Program-made: the position numbers and the translations under genes
The notes under the pieces: model-generated
Told to the model about the DNA's origin: nothing
The model's database searches: none
The model's input: only the letters and a program-made list of their open reading frames with translations
NCBI GenBank assembly: GCA_041747435.1
Contig: JBGTFE010000136.1
Location: forward strand, 8,914-72,913
DNA from: JBGTFE01 sp041747435
Lineage (GTDB): Bacteria > Acidobacteriota > Blastocatellia > Pyrinomonadales > Pyrinomonadaceae
Reading direction: 5' to 3'
DNA: 64,000 bases
Shown: piece after piece, positions 8,434 through 16,912 of the stretch
Numbering within the stretch: position 1 is the first letter of the stretch
Layout: each line of letters opens with the position of its first letter

Positions 8434-11289
8434 ATGAGAGAAGATTTATCAAAAAACCAAGATATTTTGCAGAATTCAATAACACGAAACGAGAGCGAAA
8501 ACGGTTCTGCGATCCTAATTGCTTTATTTGTGATGCTCTTGCTGCTCGGTTTTGTCGCGCTTGCCGTGACGCGTACTTCCAACGAAACGATAGCATCCAG
8601 CAACGACGCGGCGGAAACGCGCGCTTTTGAAGCCGCACACGCCAGCATCGAGGTAATGACGCGCAATTTCGACAAGCAATTCGATATAAAATTGAACCCT
8701 GACGCTACGGACATTGCCAACATCAAACTGCAGGTTCCCCCAAATTTTACAAACTATCAATTTATCCAGAATCTCGATCAAACGCAGGCGAGCACTTGGG
8801 TGGTGATGACCGGACAGCAGTTTCAGGGCTTGAACTCGTTGCGCGACAAATGGGAAATCAATACGCTTGCAAGAGAAACTTCGACCGGCGTGCAGGTCGC
8901 GCTCCGGCGAGATTTTTTCAATAACCGTATTCCGATTTTCCAGTTCGGCATTTTTTACGAGGACGACCTCGAATTTCACCCGGGTCCGCGTTTTGACTTC
9001 GGCGGGCGTGTGCACTCAAACGGAAACTTGTTTCTCATGGCGAACACCGGCTTATATTTTTCGTCCAAGGTAAGCACAAGCGCGCATGTCTTTACCGATG
9101 TCGCGCGCAATGGCAACAGTTGGACCGAATGGAACGACAACGTGTATATAAAGAACGCGTCGGGCAGCTATGTTAAGCTCGCGCATGATATGGGCAGCGT
9201 ACTGCGTGACACAACGAACGGTTCGCCGGTCTTCGGACCGACAATGCCTGTTGTTTATCACAGCGCGAGCTGGAAAGCCAATCAGGAGCAGTTTCAGGGA
9301 AATTTGCTTTCGCAGCAAGATCCGCTGGAACTCCCGATCAGAATTTCAAGCAAGATCGTTGCCACTCCGCTCGATTACATTGAAGTTGTGAAGCGCGGAA
9401 AAAACGTCGGTGATCTTTGGAACAGCGGAACAGGAACGGTTGCAGCGCCGACCATAATCCCCATAACGACGGCAACCGCCGACGGAAATATTACGAGCAG
9501 CGAACGCTATTATCAAAAAACGGGTATTCGCATCACACTTGCGGATAGCAAGGCGAAACTTCCCGGCTGCGCCTCCGGTAGCGGAACAAACCCGGTAACA
9601 ACAGCTTGCGGTATCCGACTCGACGGCGCCAGTAGCGGAAACGGTTCGGAGCCAACCGGCACCAACGCCCGCGGTTATCAGCCGCTTGCTATGTCTGACG
9701 GATATCAGGGAACCGAAATAAACGGCGAGCGATTCTACCAGTCGTCACCGACCGGCAGACAGTTGTGGATTAAGGTCGAGATGGTCGGTGTTAACCCGGT
9801 GACAAATATCTACGCCGCGCGCGACATCACCGCTGACTTTCTGAGTCTCGGCGTAACAGAAGCACCTCCGAACGTTCCACTCAAATTCGTCGTTACCGGT
9901 TACACTTCCTCGCCCGCAAAAGACAGCCGTTCGATCATCAAACTGCAGCGTTTTACGGTGAACGGTTCAAATATGATCATGTCAACTGCGGATAACGCAT
10001 ATCTTACTTCCTCGAATTGGAACAGCACGGATTACAACTACGTATTGTCGTCCTCAACCAAGAGCGGCGAAACCGTTAACACCGGAACCTACGGTTCTTT
10101 TACCGGCGACCACAACACCCACAAAAAAACGGTCACCATAAACAATGAAACTTCGTTCACGAGAAAGATCGTTCCCTTTCCGATCAATATGTTCGACACG
10201 CGGGAAGGGCTTTATTACGAAGGTACGGCGTTTAATACAAGCACGGCTTATCCGAACGGAAAAGTGCCCTGGAACGGCGTTTTGAGTATGGTCGATATCG
10301 ACGTTGCTAATCTCCGCGCGTTTTTTAACGGATCGTTTGATACAAAATTCCCGTCGGGAACTCCGATCGCTACGGCGCTGGGACGTCCTTTGAAATCTAC
10401 AGACGTTCCAAATGCAAATGGTTGGGTTTTTTATGTTTCGGACCGCCGCGGTGACTTCGATTTCGACGGTGAATACGACATGGAAGACATCTACGGTGAA
10501 AACGACGGCATTTTGCAGCCGGGCGAGGACGCAAATGGAAACGGTACGCTCCAAGCCGAATATACGAACGAAGCGGTGAAATACAACGCTGCCGATTCGA
10601 GCGAAATTCCTTCGATCGCAGCCGTGTTCGAGCACAAATTCTACCGCCGCGGCGTTCGTCTTATTAACGGACAGACGATTCCGGGAATTTACGACGCCAT
10701 TACGCCGTCAAATACTAAAGGCTTTACTTTTGCTTCGGAAAACGGTGTCTATGTTCATGGAAACTACAACGCTTCGGCGATCGTCTCGCCCGGAACGCCC
10801 ACTCCGTCCGAACAATATTTGCCGCAAAACACAAGCACACATATTCCGGCATCCGTCGTCGGCGATTCGATCACGATCCTTTCGAACAATTGGGAGGATG
10901 CCAGAAGTTTCACATATCCATTCAATCGCGGGCAGCGGCGCGCGACCGAAACATTTGTGCGGTTCGCTATGCTTACCGGGGATGCCAAAACGAGTCTGCT
11001 CGCGACCCCGCATCAAGGCGGAAGTGACGAGCGCATGGCGGGCGGAGTTCACAACTTCAAGCGTTTTCTCGAAGATTGGGGCAATATTCGTCTGAATTAC
11101 ACCGGCTCAATAATCAATCTGTTCAATTCGCGGAACAATAACGGCGCATTCAAATGCTGCGGCGTGGTTTACAGTCCGCCGGTGCGCAACTGGGTTTTCG
11201 ACTCTTCATTCTTGGAACCGGCTCGACTTCCGCCCGGAACGCCGTTTTTCCAGTCGATCCAGCTCACCGGATTTCAACGGATCAACTAA
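8434..11289 (+). CDS. Large PilX-like pilus assembly protein
   Basis: Residues 1-27 are hydrophilic, then SAILIALFVMLLLLGFVALAVT forms one N-terminal helix of the PilX/GspK type, which lacks the Glu5 of ordinary pilins. The remaining roughly 900 residues are extracellular, far longer than a normal PilX of about 200. Around residues 674-705 there is an Asp/Asn/Gly-rich stretch (DFDFDGEYDMEDIYGENDGI, then DANGNG) resembling EF-hand or dockerin-type calcium loops. It ends the minor pilin operon and is followed by a terminator. It may combine PilX and adhesin (PilY1-like) roles; no PilY1 gene is nearby. The adhesin role is inference. Confidence 0.75.
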   Translation: MREDLSKNQDILQNSITRNESENGSAILIALFVMLLLLGFVALAVTRTSNETIASSNDAAETRAFEAAHASIEVMTRNFDKQFDIKLNPDATDIANIKLQVPPNFTNYQFIQNLDQTQASTWVVMTGQQFQGLNSLRDKWEINTLARETSTGVQVALRRDFFNNRIPIFQFGIFYEDDLEFHPGPRFDFGGRVHSNGNLFLMANTGLYFSSKVSTSAHVFTDVARNGNSWTEWNDNVYIKNASGSYVKLAHDMGSVLRDTTNGSPVFGPTMPVVYHSASWKANQEQFQGNLLSQQDPLELPIRISSKIVATPLDYIEVVKRGKNVGDLWNSGTGTVAAPTIIPITTATADGNITSSERYYQKTGIRITLADSKAKLPGCASGSGTNPVTTACGIRLDGASSGNGSEPTGTNARGYQPLAMSDGYQGTEINGERFYQSSPTGRQLWIKVEMVGVNPVTNIYAARDITADFLSLGVTEAPPNVPLKFVVTGYTSSPAKDSRSIIKLQRFTVNGSNMIMSTADNAYLTSSNWNSTDYNYVLSSSTKSGETVNTGTYGSFTGDHNTHKKTVTINNETSFTRKIVPFPINMFDTREGLYYEGTAFNTSTAYPNGKVPWNGVLSMVDIDVANLRAFFNGSFDTKFPSGTPIATALGRPLKSTDVPNANGWVFYVSDRRGDFDFDGEYDMEDIYGENDGILQPGEDANGNGTLQAEYTNEAVKYNAADSSEIPSIAAVFEHKFYRRGVRLINGQTIPGIYDAITPSNTKGFTFASENGVYVHGNYNASAIVSPGTPTPSEQYLPQNTSTHIPASVVGDSITILSNNWEDARSFTYPFNRGQRRATETFVRFAMLTGDAKTSLLATPHQGGSDERMAGGVHNFKRFLEDWGNIRLNYTGSIINLFNSRNNNGAFKCCGVVYSPPVRNWVFDSSFLEPARLPPGTPFFQSIQLTGFQRIN

Positions 11290-11311
11290 CGAGACAAATA
11301 AAAAAGCCTGA

Positions 11312-11358
11312 TTGCGGGTATGAGCTTGCGGTTTCGCGGTTCACACCCGCAATTTTTT
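11312..11358 (+). terminator. Rho-independent terminator of the pilin operon
   Basis: TTGCGGGT at 11312-11319 pairs with ACCCGCAA at 11345-11352. A further TGA/TCA pairing lies beyond one mismatch. Six T residues follow at 11353-11358. It lies 23 bp after the PilX-like stop. Confidence 0.8.
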
Positions 11359-11472
11359 CTGACGCCGCGCGTGAATTTTCTTCTTGGGTGTTTCGCGAAC
11401 TTTGCCCTTATAATATCGTATTGGAAGTGAAAGTATGATATTTTTACAAACGGCTTTCCGATCCCGAAAATA

Positions 11473-12984
11473 ATGAAGGAACTGGCATTGATCAACAGCA
11501 GGCTCGACGCGCGCTACGACGTTCAAAGGCTTCTCGGACGCGGCAGCTACGCGGAAATTTATCTTGCAAAAGACATCCTTGCCTCACCGCGTTCGCCGCA
11601 TAATCTCGTCGTCATCAAGGCGCTGAACGTTTTTATGCAGAACGATCTTGACGACGATCTGGAAAGGACGCTGGTCGAAAATTTTCAGAATGAAGCCATC
11701 GCGCTCGACCGCGTTCGCCATCCGAATATCATCAGCCGTCACGGACACGGCAGCGCGCGCGATCTTAATAACACTATTTTTCATTATATTGTTTTGGAAT
11801 ATCTACCCGGCGGCGATCTGGCGAAAATGTGCCGGGCTGATAATTTGACTCTTTCACGCGCCCTGTATTTTCTCGAACAGGTCTGTGCCGGTCTCGCGCA
11901 TGCGCACACGAACGGAATTATTCATCGCGATATAAAACCGCAAAATTTACTTTTAAGCGAAGATTGCAAAACCGTAAAGATCGCAGATTTTGGCGTCGCG
12001 CGCGTTACGCAGTCGGACGCGCCGGTCACGCGCGTCGGCACAAATATCTACGCGCCGCCGGAGCATAGCCCGATGCTTTCCGGACAAACCGGAACGCTGA
12101 CATTTACCGAACTAACGCCTGCTGCCGATATTTATTCGCTTGCAAAATCCGCTTATGTGCTCGTCACCGGCGAATCGCCGCGCTTTTTTGCAAATCAGAC
12201 GATTCGCGAACTACCGCTCGATTTCCGCTCAAAGCCGTGGGCGAATAGCTTCTTAAAAGTGATCGCGAAGGCGACACAAAACGATTCGCGGGCGCGGCAT
12301 CAAAGCGTTAACGAATTTTGGCAGGATATGGCGCAATTAAGACTTTTTGCCGAGGCAAATGACGAGATCGCAACGCAGGTTTCGCGCCGCGAACCTTTTA
12401 CCGCTCCGCAGCCGCACGTCGCCCGCGGATATACCCCGGTCGCGCCGCAAAAACCGAGATTTGAAACTTCGGAACTGCGTTTGAAACCGACCGTTTCGGT
12501 GCAAGCGAATCCAAATCTTATCGTTAAATTAGATAGCGGACAGGTCGATAAATTCCCTGCTGCTGCGCGTGAAAAGCACGAGAGCGCTACACCTCTTATT
12601 CCGGAAAAATCGCCGGTTGCGCCTTTAAGACGCAAACGCCGGTTTTTCGCGCGTTTCGCGACGTTTGTAATAATCCTTGCAGCTTTTGCGGGTGTTCTTT
12701 ACGGGACACATTATTATCTGCGCGCACGCGGCATTTTGCCCGATTTGAAAAGCTACTTTATCAAGCCAACGGGCATTGCATCAAACGACGTCAACCTACG
12801 GGCAGAAGCCAATGCCGACAGTCAGAAGGTTGGTTTGGTGCCGAAAAACTCGCGCGTACGAATTGTAAATTCCAAAGATAATTGGTATGAAATTGATATC
12901 GTAGAATTCAGCCGTCCGAAGGAAGACGCCGCGGACGCCGAGCATGGTTGGGTGAACAAACGTTATATCGACGTGCAAGAATAA
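11473..12984 (+). CDS. Hanks-type Ser/Thr protein kinase with C-terminal SH3-like domain
   Basis: Receptor-like kinase. Residues 15 to about 290 are the kinase domain: Gly-rich loop LLGRGSYAEIYLA, catalytic HRDIKPQNLL near residue 152 and DFGVAR. Then comes a Pro/Thr-rich linker, one membrane helix (about 393-415), and an extracytoplasmic bacterial SH3-like domain starting at NLRAEANADSQKVG. PknB-type kinases usually carry PASTA repeats here, so this one probably senses a different envelope ligand. It lies 4 bp upstream of an FHA gene and 6 kb from the FhaA-PBP-RodA-PP2C operon, its likely signalling partners. Confidence 0.92.
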   Translation: MKELALINSRLDARYDVQRLLGRGSYAEIYLAKDILASPRSPHNLVVIKALNVFMQNDLDDDLERTLVENFQNEAIALDRVRHPNIISRHGHGSARDLNNTIFHYIVLEYLPGGDLAKMCRADNLTLSRALYFLEQVCAGLAHAHTNGIIHRDIKPQNLLLSEDCKTVKIADFGVARVTQSDAPVTRVGTNIYAPPEHSPMLSGQTGTLTFTELTPAADIYSLAKSAYVLVTGESPRFFANQTIRELPLDFRSKPWANSFLKVIAKATQNDSRARHQSVNEFWQDMAQLRLFAEANDEIATQVSRREPFTAPQPHVARGYTPVAPQKPRFETSELRLKPTVSVQANPNLIVKLDSGQVDKFPAAAREKHESATPLIPEKSPVAPLRRKRRFFARFATFVIILAAFAGVLYGTHYYLRARGILPDLKSYFIKPTGIASNDVNLRAEANADSQKVGLVPKNSRVRIVNSKDNWYEIDIVEFSRPKEDAADAEHGWVNKRYIDVQE

Positions 12985-12988
12985 AGAA

Positions 12989-13960
12989 ATGAGTGTATTG
13001 GACAAAGTGCGAAAGTGGATCGATGGCGACACCGCTGAAGGCGTGCTCGAAGATGCCGCCCGGGACGCGCAGGTGAAGCCGCGAAGCGCTGCCGAGGAAT
13101 TCATTGTAAAAATTGCGCGCGCCGTCGAGGAAGTGATGCAAGGCGAGATGGTTCCGCTGCCGCAAGGCACAACAATAATCCCGACCGAATATATTATTTT
13201 CCTAAGCGAGACGGACGATCGGGATTGGCAAGGCGTAAAACGGCGCGGTCTGGAACAGGGACTTTATCATATTCTCGCTGAGCGCGCGAAGGAAATTTCG
13301 GGTAAAAGGAAACTCGAAACACAGAGTTTCTCGGTAGAGTTGCGCGTTGACGGTACGCTCGAAAAGGGCGATTTGCGTGTGCAGCATAGCTGGGACGATG
13401 CTTCGAGCAACAAAACAAGCATTCTCGCGCGTCCGAAACTTCCAACCCCGGTTCAGCCGTCCGCGCAAGATTCGCCCAAAAATGACCTGCCGCCTACAAT
13501 GGTTCATTCACCGAATTTTGTTCAAAGTCAGCAGCAGTTATCGAATCAACCTCCTCCAACGGTGTTGAATGTAAATCCAATACCGGTAAGTCCTGTTCCG
13601 AATGAAGAATACGAAGAAATGACGCGGGTTAATAAGCGTTCAGCGGAGATTTTTCGTCTTGAAATTTGGCGCGGCGGCGTGCGGCAAAACGTCGTCCCGA
13701 TCTATCAGAGCGAGATCAGCATCGGTCGCGGTTCAAAATCCAAACCGGTGGATATTTCCCTTTCCGGCGACCCCGAGATCAGCCGTCGTCATTTAACGTT
13801 GGGTACGGATGGAATGGGAAATTATTGGGTCAGCAACGAAGGTCGCAATGCGGCGATGGTCAATAATGCGGAGTTGCCGCCAAATCGAAAAATCTCCGTT
13901 TCCATCGGCGTTCCGATCTTAGTTTGCAGTTACACGCTTCGAATTCAACAGCGCCAATAA
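12989..13960 (+). CDS. FHA-domain protein with FhaA-type N-terminal domain
   Basis: Second DUF3662-FHA protein. The N-terminal part (about 1-125) carries a VPLPQGTTIIPTEYIIFLS segment similar in layout to the FhaA N-domain. A Pro/Gln-rich linker follows. A C-terminal FHA domain spans about 225-320 with IGRG, EISRRHL and SNEGRNAAMVNN, the pThr-binding loops. It starts 4 bp after the kinase stop, so it is almost certainly co-transcribed and a direct reader of that kinase. It differs from the 4604-5641 protein in having the FHA domain at the extreme C-terminus. Confidence 0.85.
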   Translation: MSVLDKVRKWIDGDTAEGVLEDAARDAQVKPRSAAEEFIVKIARAVEEVMQGEMVPLPQGTTIIPTEYIIFLSETDDRDWQGVKRRGLEQGLYHILAERAKEISGKRKLETQSFSVELRVDGTLEKGDLRVQHSWDDASSNKTSILARPKLPTPVQPSAQDSPKNDLPPTMVHSPNFVQSQQQLSNQPPPTVLNVNPIPVSPVPNEEYEEMTRVNKRSAEIFRLEIWRGGVRQNVVPIYQSEISIGRGSKSKPVDISLSGDPEISRRHLTLGTDGMGNYWVSNEGRNAAMVNNAELPPNRKISVSIGVPILVCSYTLRIQQRQ

Positions 13961-13980
13961 ATTTTCGTTTTTCATACTAA

Positions 13981-14021
13981 AAATTCCAAACTCCGATGCT
14001 TAGATTCGGAATTTGGAATTT
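13981..14021. terminator. Long hairpin between convergent genes, probable bidirectional terminator
   Basis: Bases 13981-13996 pair with 14006-14021 over 16 bp with one mismatch. The arms are AT-rich (AAATTCC...). It separates the stop of the FHA gene (13960) from the stop of the peptidase gene (14043). The arms read as degenerate heptamers like those near 60250. Confidence 0.55.
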
Positions 14022-14042
14022 ACGCTTCTGAAATATTACTGC

Positions 14043-16631
14043 CTATCTTACCTTGAGAGTCGGATCGCCAAATAAAACCCAAGAAAGCCGCACATCACGC
14101 CCGCCGATGAGGACTGTCTTTGCATCCTTAACGAGGTCGCCCATGCGCGGAATATTTCCGGCTGTTAATTGATCGTAAAATCTTGTCGCCATCACTTCCT
14201 GCACATCGGGCGTCGTTTTTCCCGTAGACGTCCAGGCGACGATCGCGCCGCCGTTCGGCGCTTTCATAAGATTTTCCGCAAGCGAATCAGTCGGCGAGAT
14301 AAAATATCCGTTTAAGCAAGTCAGCATCGAAAAGATCGAAAGATTGTCGCCATTGGTCAAGGCGAGTGCGTCCGCGCTGTTAAAAAATGGCGGATTTGAC
14401 TGAAATCCCCAAAAAGCGGTTGAACCATGTCCTGAATAATTAACCAGATATTTTCCGGCGTTCAACGCCGCTAAAACCTGCGTTCTCGCCTCCAGAGGCG
14501 TCGGATTGTTCCGCATGACGTACATCACCGGCATATTCGCCGGGAGATGCTCGCGGAGTCTTTCGCTCAAGGCAAGGAAATCGTACCCTTCGGGCTGATC
14601 GACTGCGAAGAGCGCGCCGCGGTTTAACCAGTTGGGAACAGTCAGTTCAAAAGCCGCGACACGATTTAGCGCCTGCGTCACGTCTTCAGGTGTCTTTGTC
14701 GCTATCCTGCCGATCGCCATTTCGGCTAAGCCGTCGTCGTTAAAATCGGCGAGCGCCTCGTCCGATCCGGTTTCCATATAAACTGTGTCCACAAGCCTTG
14801 TCGGAACATATGTATTCGCGCTGTTAACATCATACTTGCGGAAATCATAGCTTGCGTCGCCGAGCAGCAGCGCATATTGCGTTCCCCACTGATTGCGAGC
14901 GTGTTGAAGGAAATTTCGGATCGCAAGCGTGCTTTGCGCGCCGTAGCTGAATTCATCGTAAATGTCGTCAATGGTCACAACTTCGACTGTAAAGTTTCCA
15001 CCAGTCGCCGATCGACGGTAGGTTGCCCAATTGTTAGCTTCGGCTAACCAATCTTTGTAAGTAATTATCACCAGGCTGGCGTTGTGCGGCGCGGTAGTCA
15101 GCGTCGAAGGGACATTCGGAACAACACTCGAAGCTGCGGCAACCGCCGAGTCCTCAACCGCAAACAGCAAATGATTGCGATTTGCCGGCAATCGAACAGA
15201 AAAATCAGAGCCATTCTGCGTCACGGCTAAATTATTAACCGCGACCGGAGTATCGGGATAATCCACGTTAAAAACGCGGATGTTCGGCGAAGAAAAGCCG
15301 CTCAAATTCGATGCCCGGTATGGGTTCGTGAAAAAACTGAGGTGATTATTTTGAGCCTTATAAAGCCGACTATAATCAAGCGTGAACGATTCGAGAAAAG
15401 CTACTCCGGTCGTCGTCGAAATCAGCCGCAGACTGTTCGCGCCTTCGGTAAACACAGCGCTGGAGATTTGGAACGATTTGGTCATTAGCACTTTGTCTGT
15501 GCCGGTGATCAAACCAAGCTCTTCTCCGTTCAGCAAAACCCGATACGAATGCTGACCAAAAGTAAGTCCCTGCACGGCTACTCTGAACGTAACCTTGTTA
15601 ACATTGAAGTCGATTGAATTAATTGTGAACGGAATTGTCGCTCCACCGGTCGTCACCACTCGATTATCAAAAAAGTTTTCCGCGTCTCCGTTCAAAATAT
15701 CCGAAGTATAGGTCAACCGCTGTTTTTGAACATGGCTGACAGGAAAGCTCCGCGCCTCCACATTTCCGGCAAACGGGCGTAGAACACTGGTACCGATCCT
15801 TTTTCCGGTTTGTCCGTTTTGCGAGCCGTCGATCAAATAATACGATTGTGTATCGCTTTCGAGCGTATCGATTCCCTGCCCGTAAAACTCGATGTAACCA
15901 CCGACACCGCCGACAACGATAATGCTTTGCTCGACACCGTTCCTGTATAGCTGCAAAAGATCGGGTGAGCTCGTATCAAAACCAGCAGGTAGATTGGCAA
16001 ATGGTACGCGGAAAATGCCTTCCTTCCTGACGCCGATCTTTACGCCCTGCTGTGCGGCGACCCAACGCTGCATCGCAATATCAGACGGTAGCCGATTTGC
16101 GCTGATCATCGATGCGAGCGCCTTCGGCATTGCCAAATTTGTATGTATGATCTCTGCTTTTGGAGACGCGCTAATGCGCGCCAAAGTCTCGGACGAAGCA
16201 CCCGCAACGCGCTTCAGATCGCCGACGACTTGCGGAAAAATCGGGTTTGAAAATTGTCGCCGCCCGCCGGTGCCAAGACTTTCAAGATAGTAAACGGTTC
16301 CGGTGCTGCCTTTAGGATCAAAAAATGTATAATTTCTTCCGAAAGCGTGTTCCTCGCCGGAAAGGTAGCCGCCTGGAAGCATTTCCTCGCTCACAAGTTC
16401 CCGCGTATTAGCTGCTGCGCGATAAACACGAAAACCCAAATTGTTTGTTTCGGAGGCGGTTTGCCATCGAAGCCAAACGCCCGCGCCGTCGGAAAAAGCT
16501 TCCGCGCGATCAAAAACAACAAAATCACTCTGCACAGCCGGACTTGTATTCACGCTTTTCGATTTTTGAGAAAACGCGGTCGAATTAAACAATAAACCGG
16601 AAAAAATCAGAAGCGTTAATACTTTTTTCAT
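14043..16631 (-). CDS. Secreted C25-family (gingipain-type) cysteine peptidase
   Basis: Secreted protease-like protein of 862 residues. The start is the ATG at 16631, giving signal peptide MKKVLTLLIFSGLLFNSTAFS; an upstream in-frame GTG at 16640 adds only three residues. A beta-rich N-terminal half precedes the caspase-like C25 fold: ALLLGDASYDFR, then the catalytic His in NYSGHG (H735) and catalytic Cys in MLTCLNGYF (C772). It ends with SWVLFGDPTLKVR, the usual end of the catalytic domain, with no obvious sorting domain. C25 proteins process surface proteins or form the PorU sortase in Bacteroidetes; which applies here is unknown. Confidence 0.85.
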   Translation of the reverse strand: MKKVLTLLIFSGLLFNSTAFSQKSKSVNTSPAVQSDFVVFDRAEAFSDGAGVWLRWQTASETNNLGFRVYRAAANTRELVSEEMLPGGYLSGEEHAFGRNYTFFDPKGSTGTVYYLESLGTGGRRQFSNPIFPQVVGDLKRVAGASSETLARISASPKAEIIHTNLAMPKALASMISANRLPSDIAMQRWVAAQQGVKIGVRKEGIFRVPFANLPAGFDTSSPDLLQLYRNGVEQSIIVVGGVGGYIEFYGQGIDTLESDTQSYYLIDGSQNGQTGKRIGTSVLRPFAGNVEARSFPVSHVQKQRLTYTSDILNGDAENFFDNRVVTTGGATIPFTINSIDFNVNKVTFRVAVQGLTFGQHSYRVLLNGEELGLITGTDKVLMTKSFQISSAVFTEGANSLRLISTTTGVAFLESFTLDYSRLYKAQNNHLSFFTNPYRASNLSGFSSPNIRVFNVDYPDTPVAVNNLAVTQNGSDFSVRLPANRNHLLFAVEDSAVAAASSVVPNVPSTLTTAPHNASLVIITYKDWLAEANNWATYRRSATGGNFTVEVVTIDDIYDEFSYGAQSTLAIRNFLQHARNQWGTQYALLLGDASYDFRKYDVNSANTYVPTRLVDTVYMETGSDEALADFNDDGLAEMAIGRIATKTPEDVTQALNRVAAFELTVPNWLNRGALFAVDQPEGYDFLALSERLREHLPANMPVMYVMRNNPTPLEARTQVLAALNAGKYLVNYSGHGSTAFWGFQSNPPFFNSADALALTNGDNLSIFSMLTCLNGYFISPTDSLAENLMKAPNGGAIVAWTSTGKTTPDVQEVMATRFYDQLTAGNIPRMGDLVKDAKTVLIGGRDVRLSWVLFGDPTLKVR

Positions 16632-16912
16632 AATCGGCACTCGCTAAGAATACACTTTTTGCAAAGACGAACCTTCGCCCTGTGGATAAAAAGTTAAAAT
16701 TTCACCTCAACTTTACAACTTTTTTCCCGTTTTGCCAAGACTTTACGCCTGCTTCGCATTTCTAATACCGCGTGTCCGATTCTTTTTAAACGGGGAAATT
16801 TTTAAAGTTCCAAATCCGGTTGATTCCGCCCATGCTCTTTGTTAAAACCTGCGATTCTTATTAAACTTTTAATGCCCGTATGTTCCCATATTTGACGGTC
16901 ATTGAGAAACAT

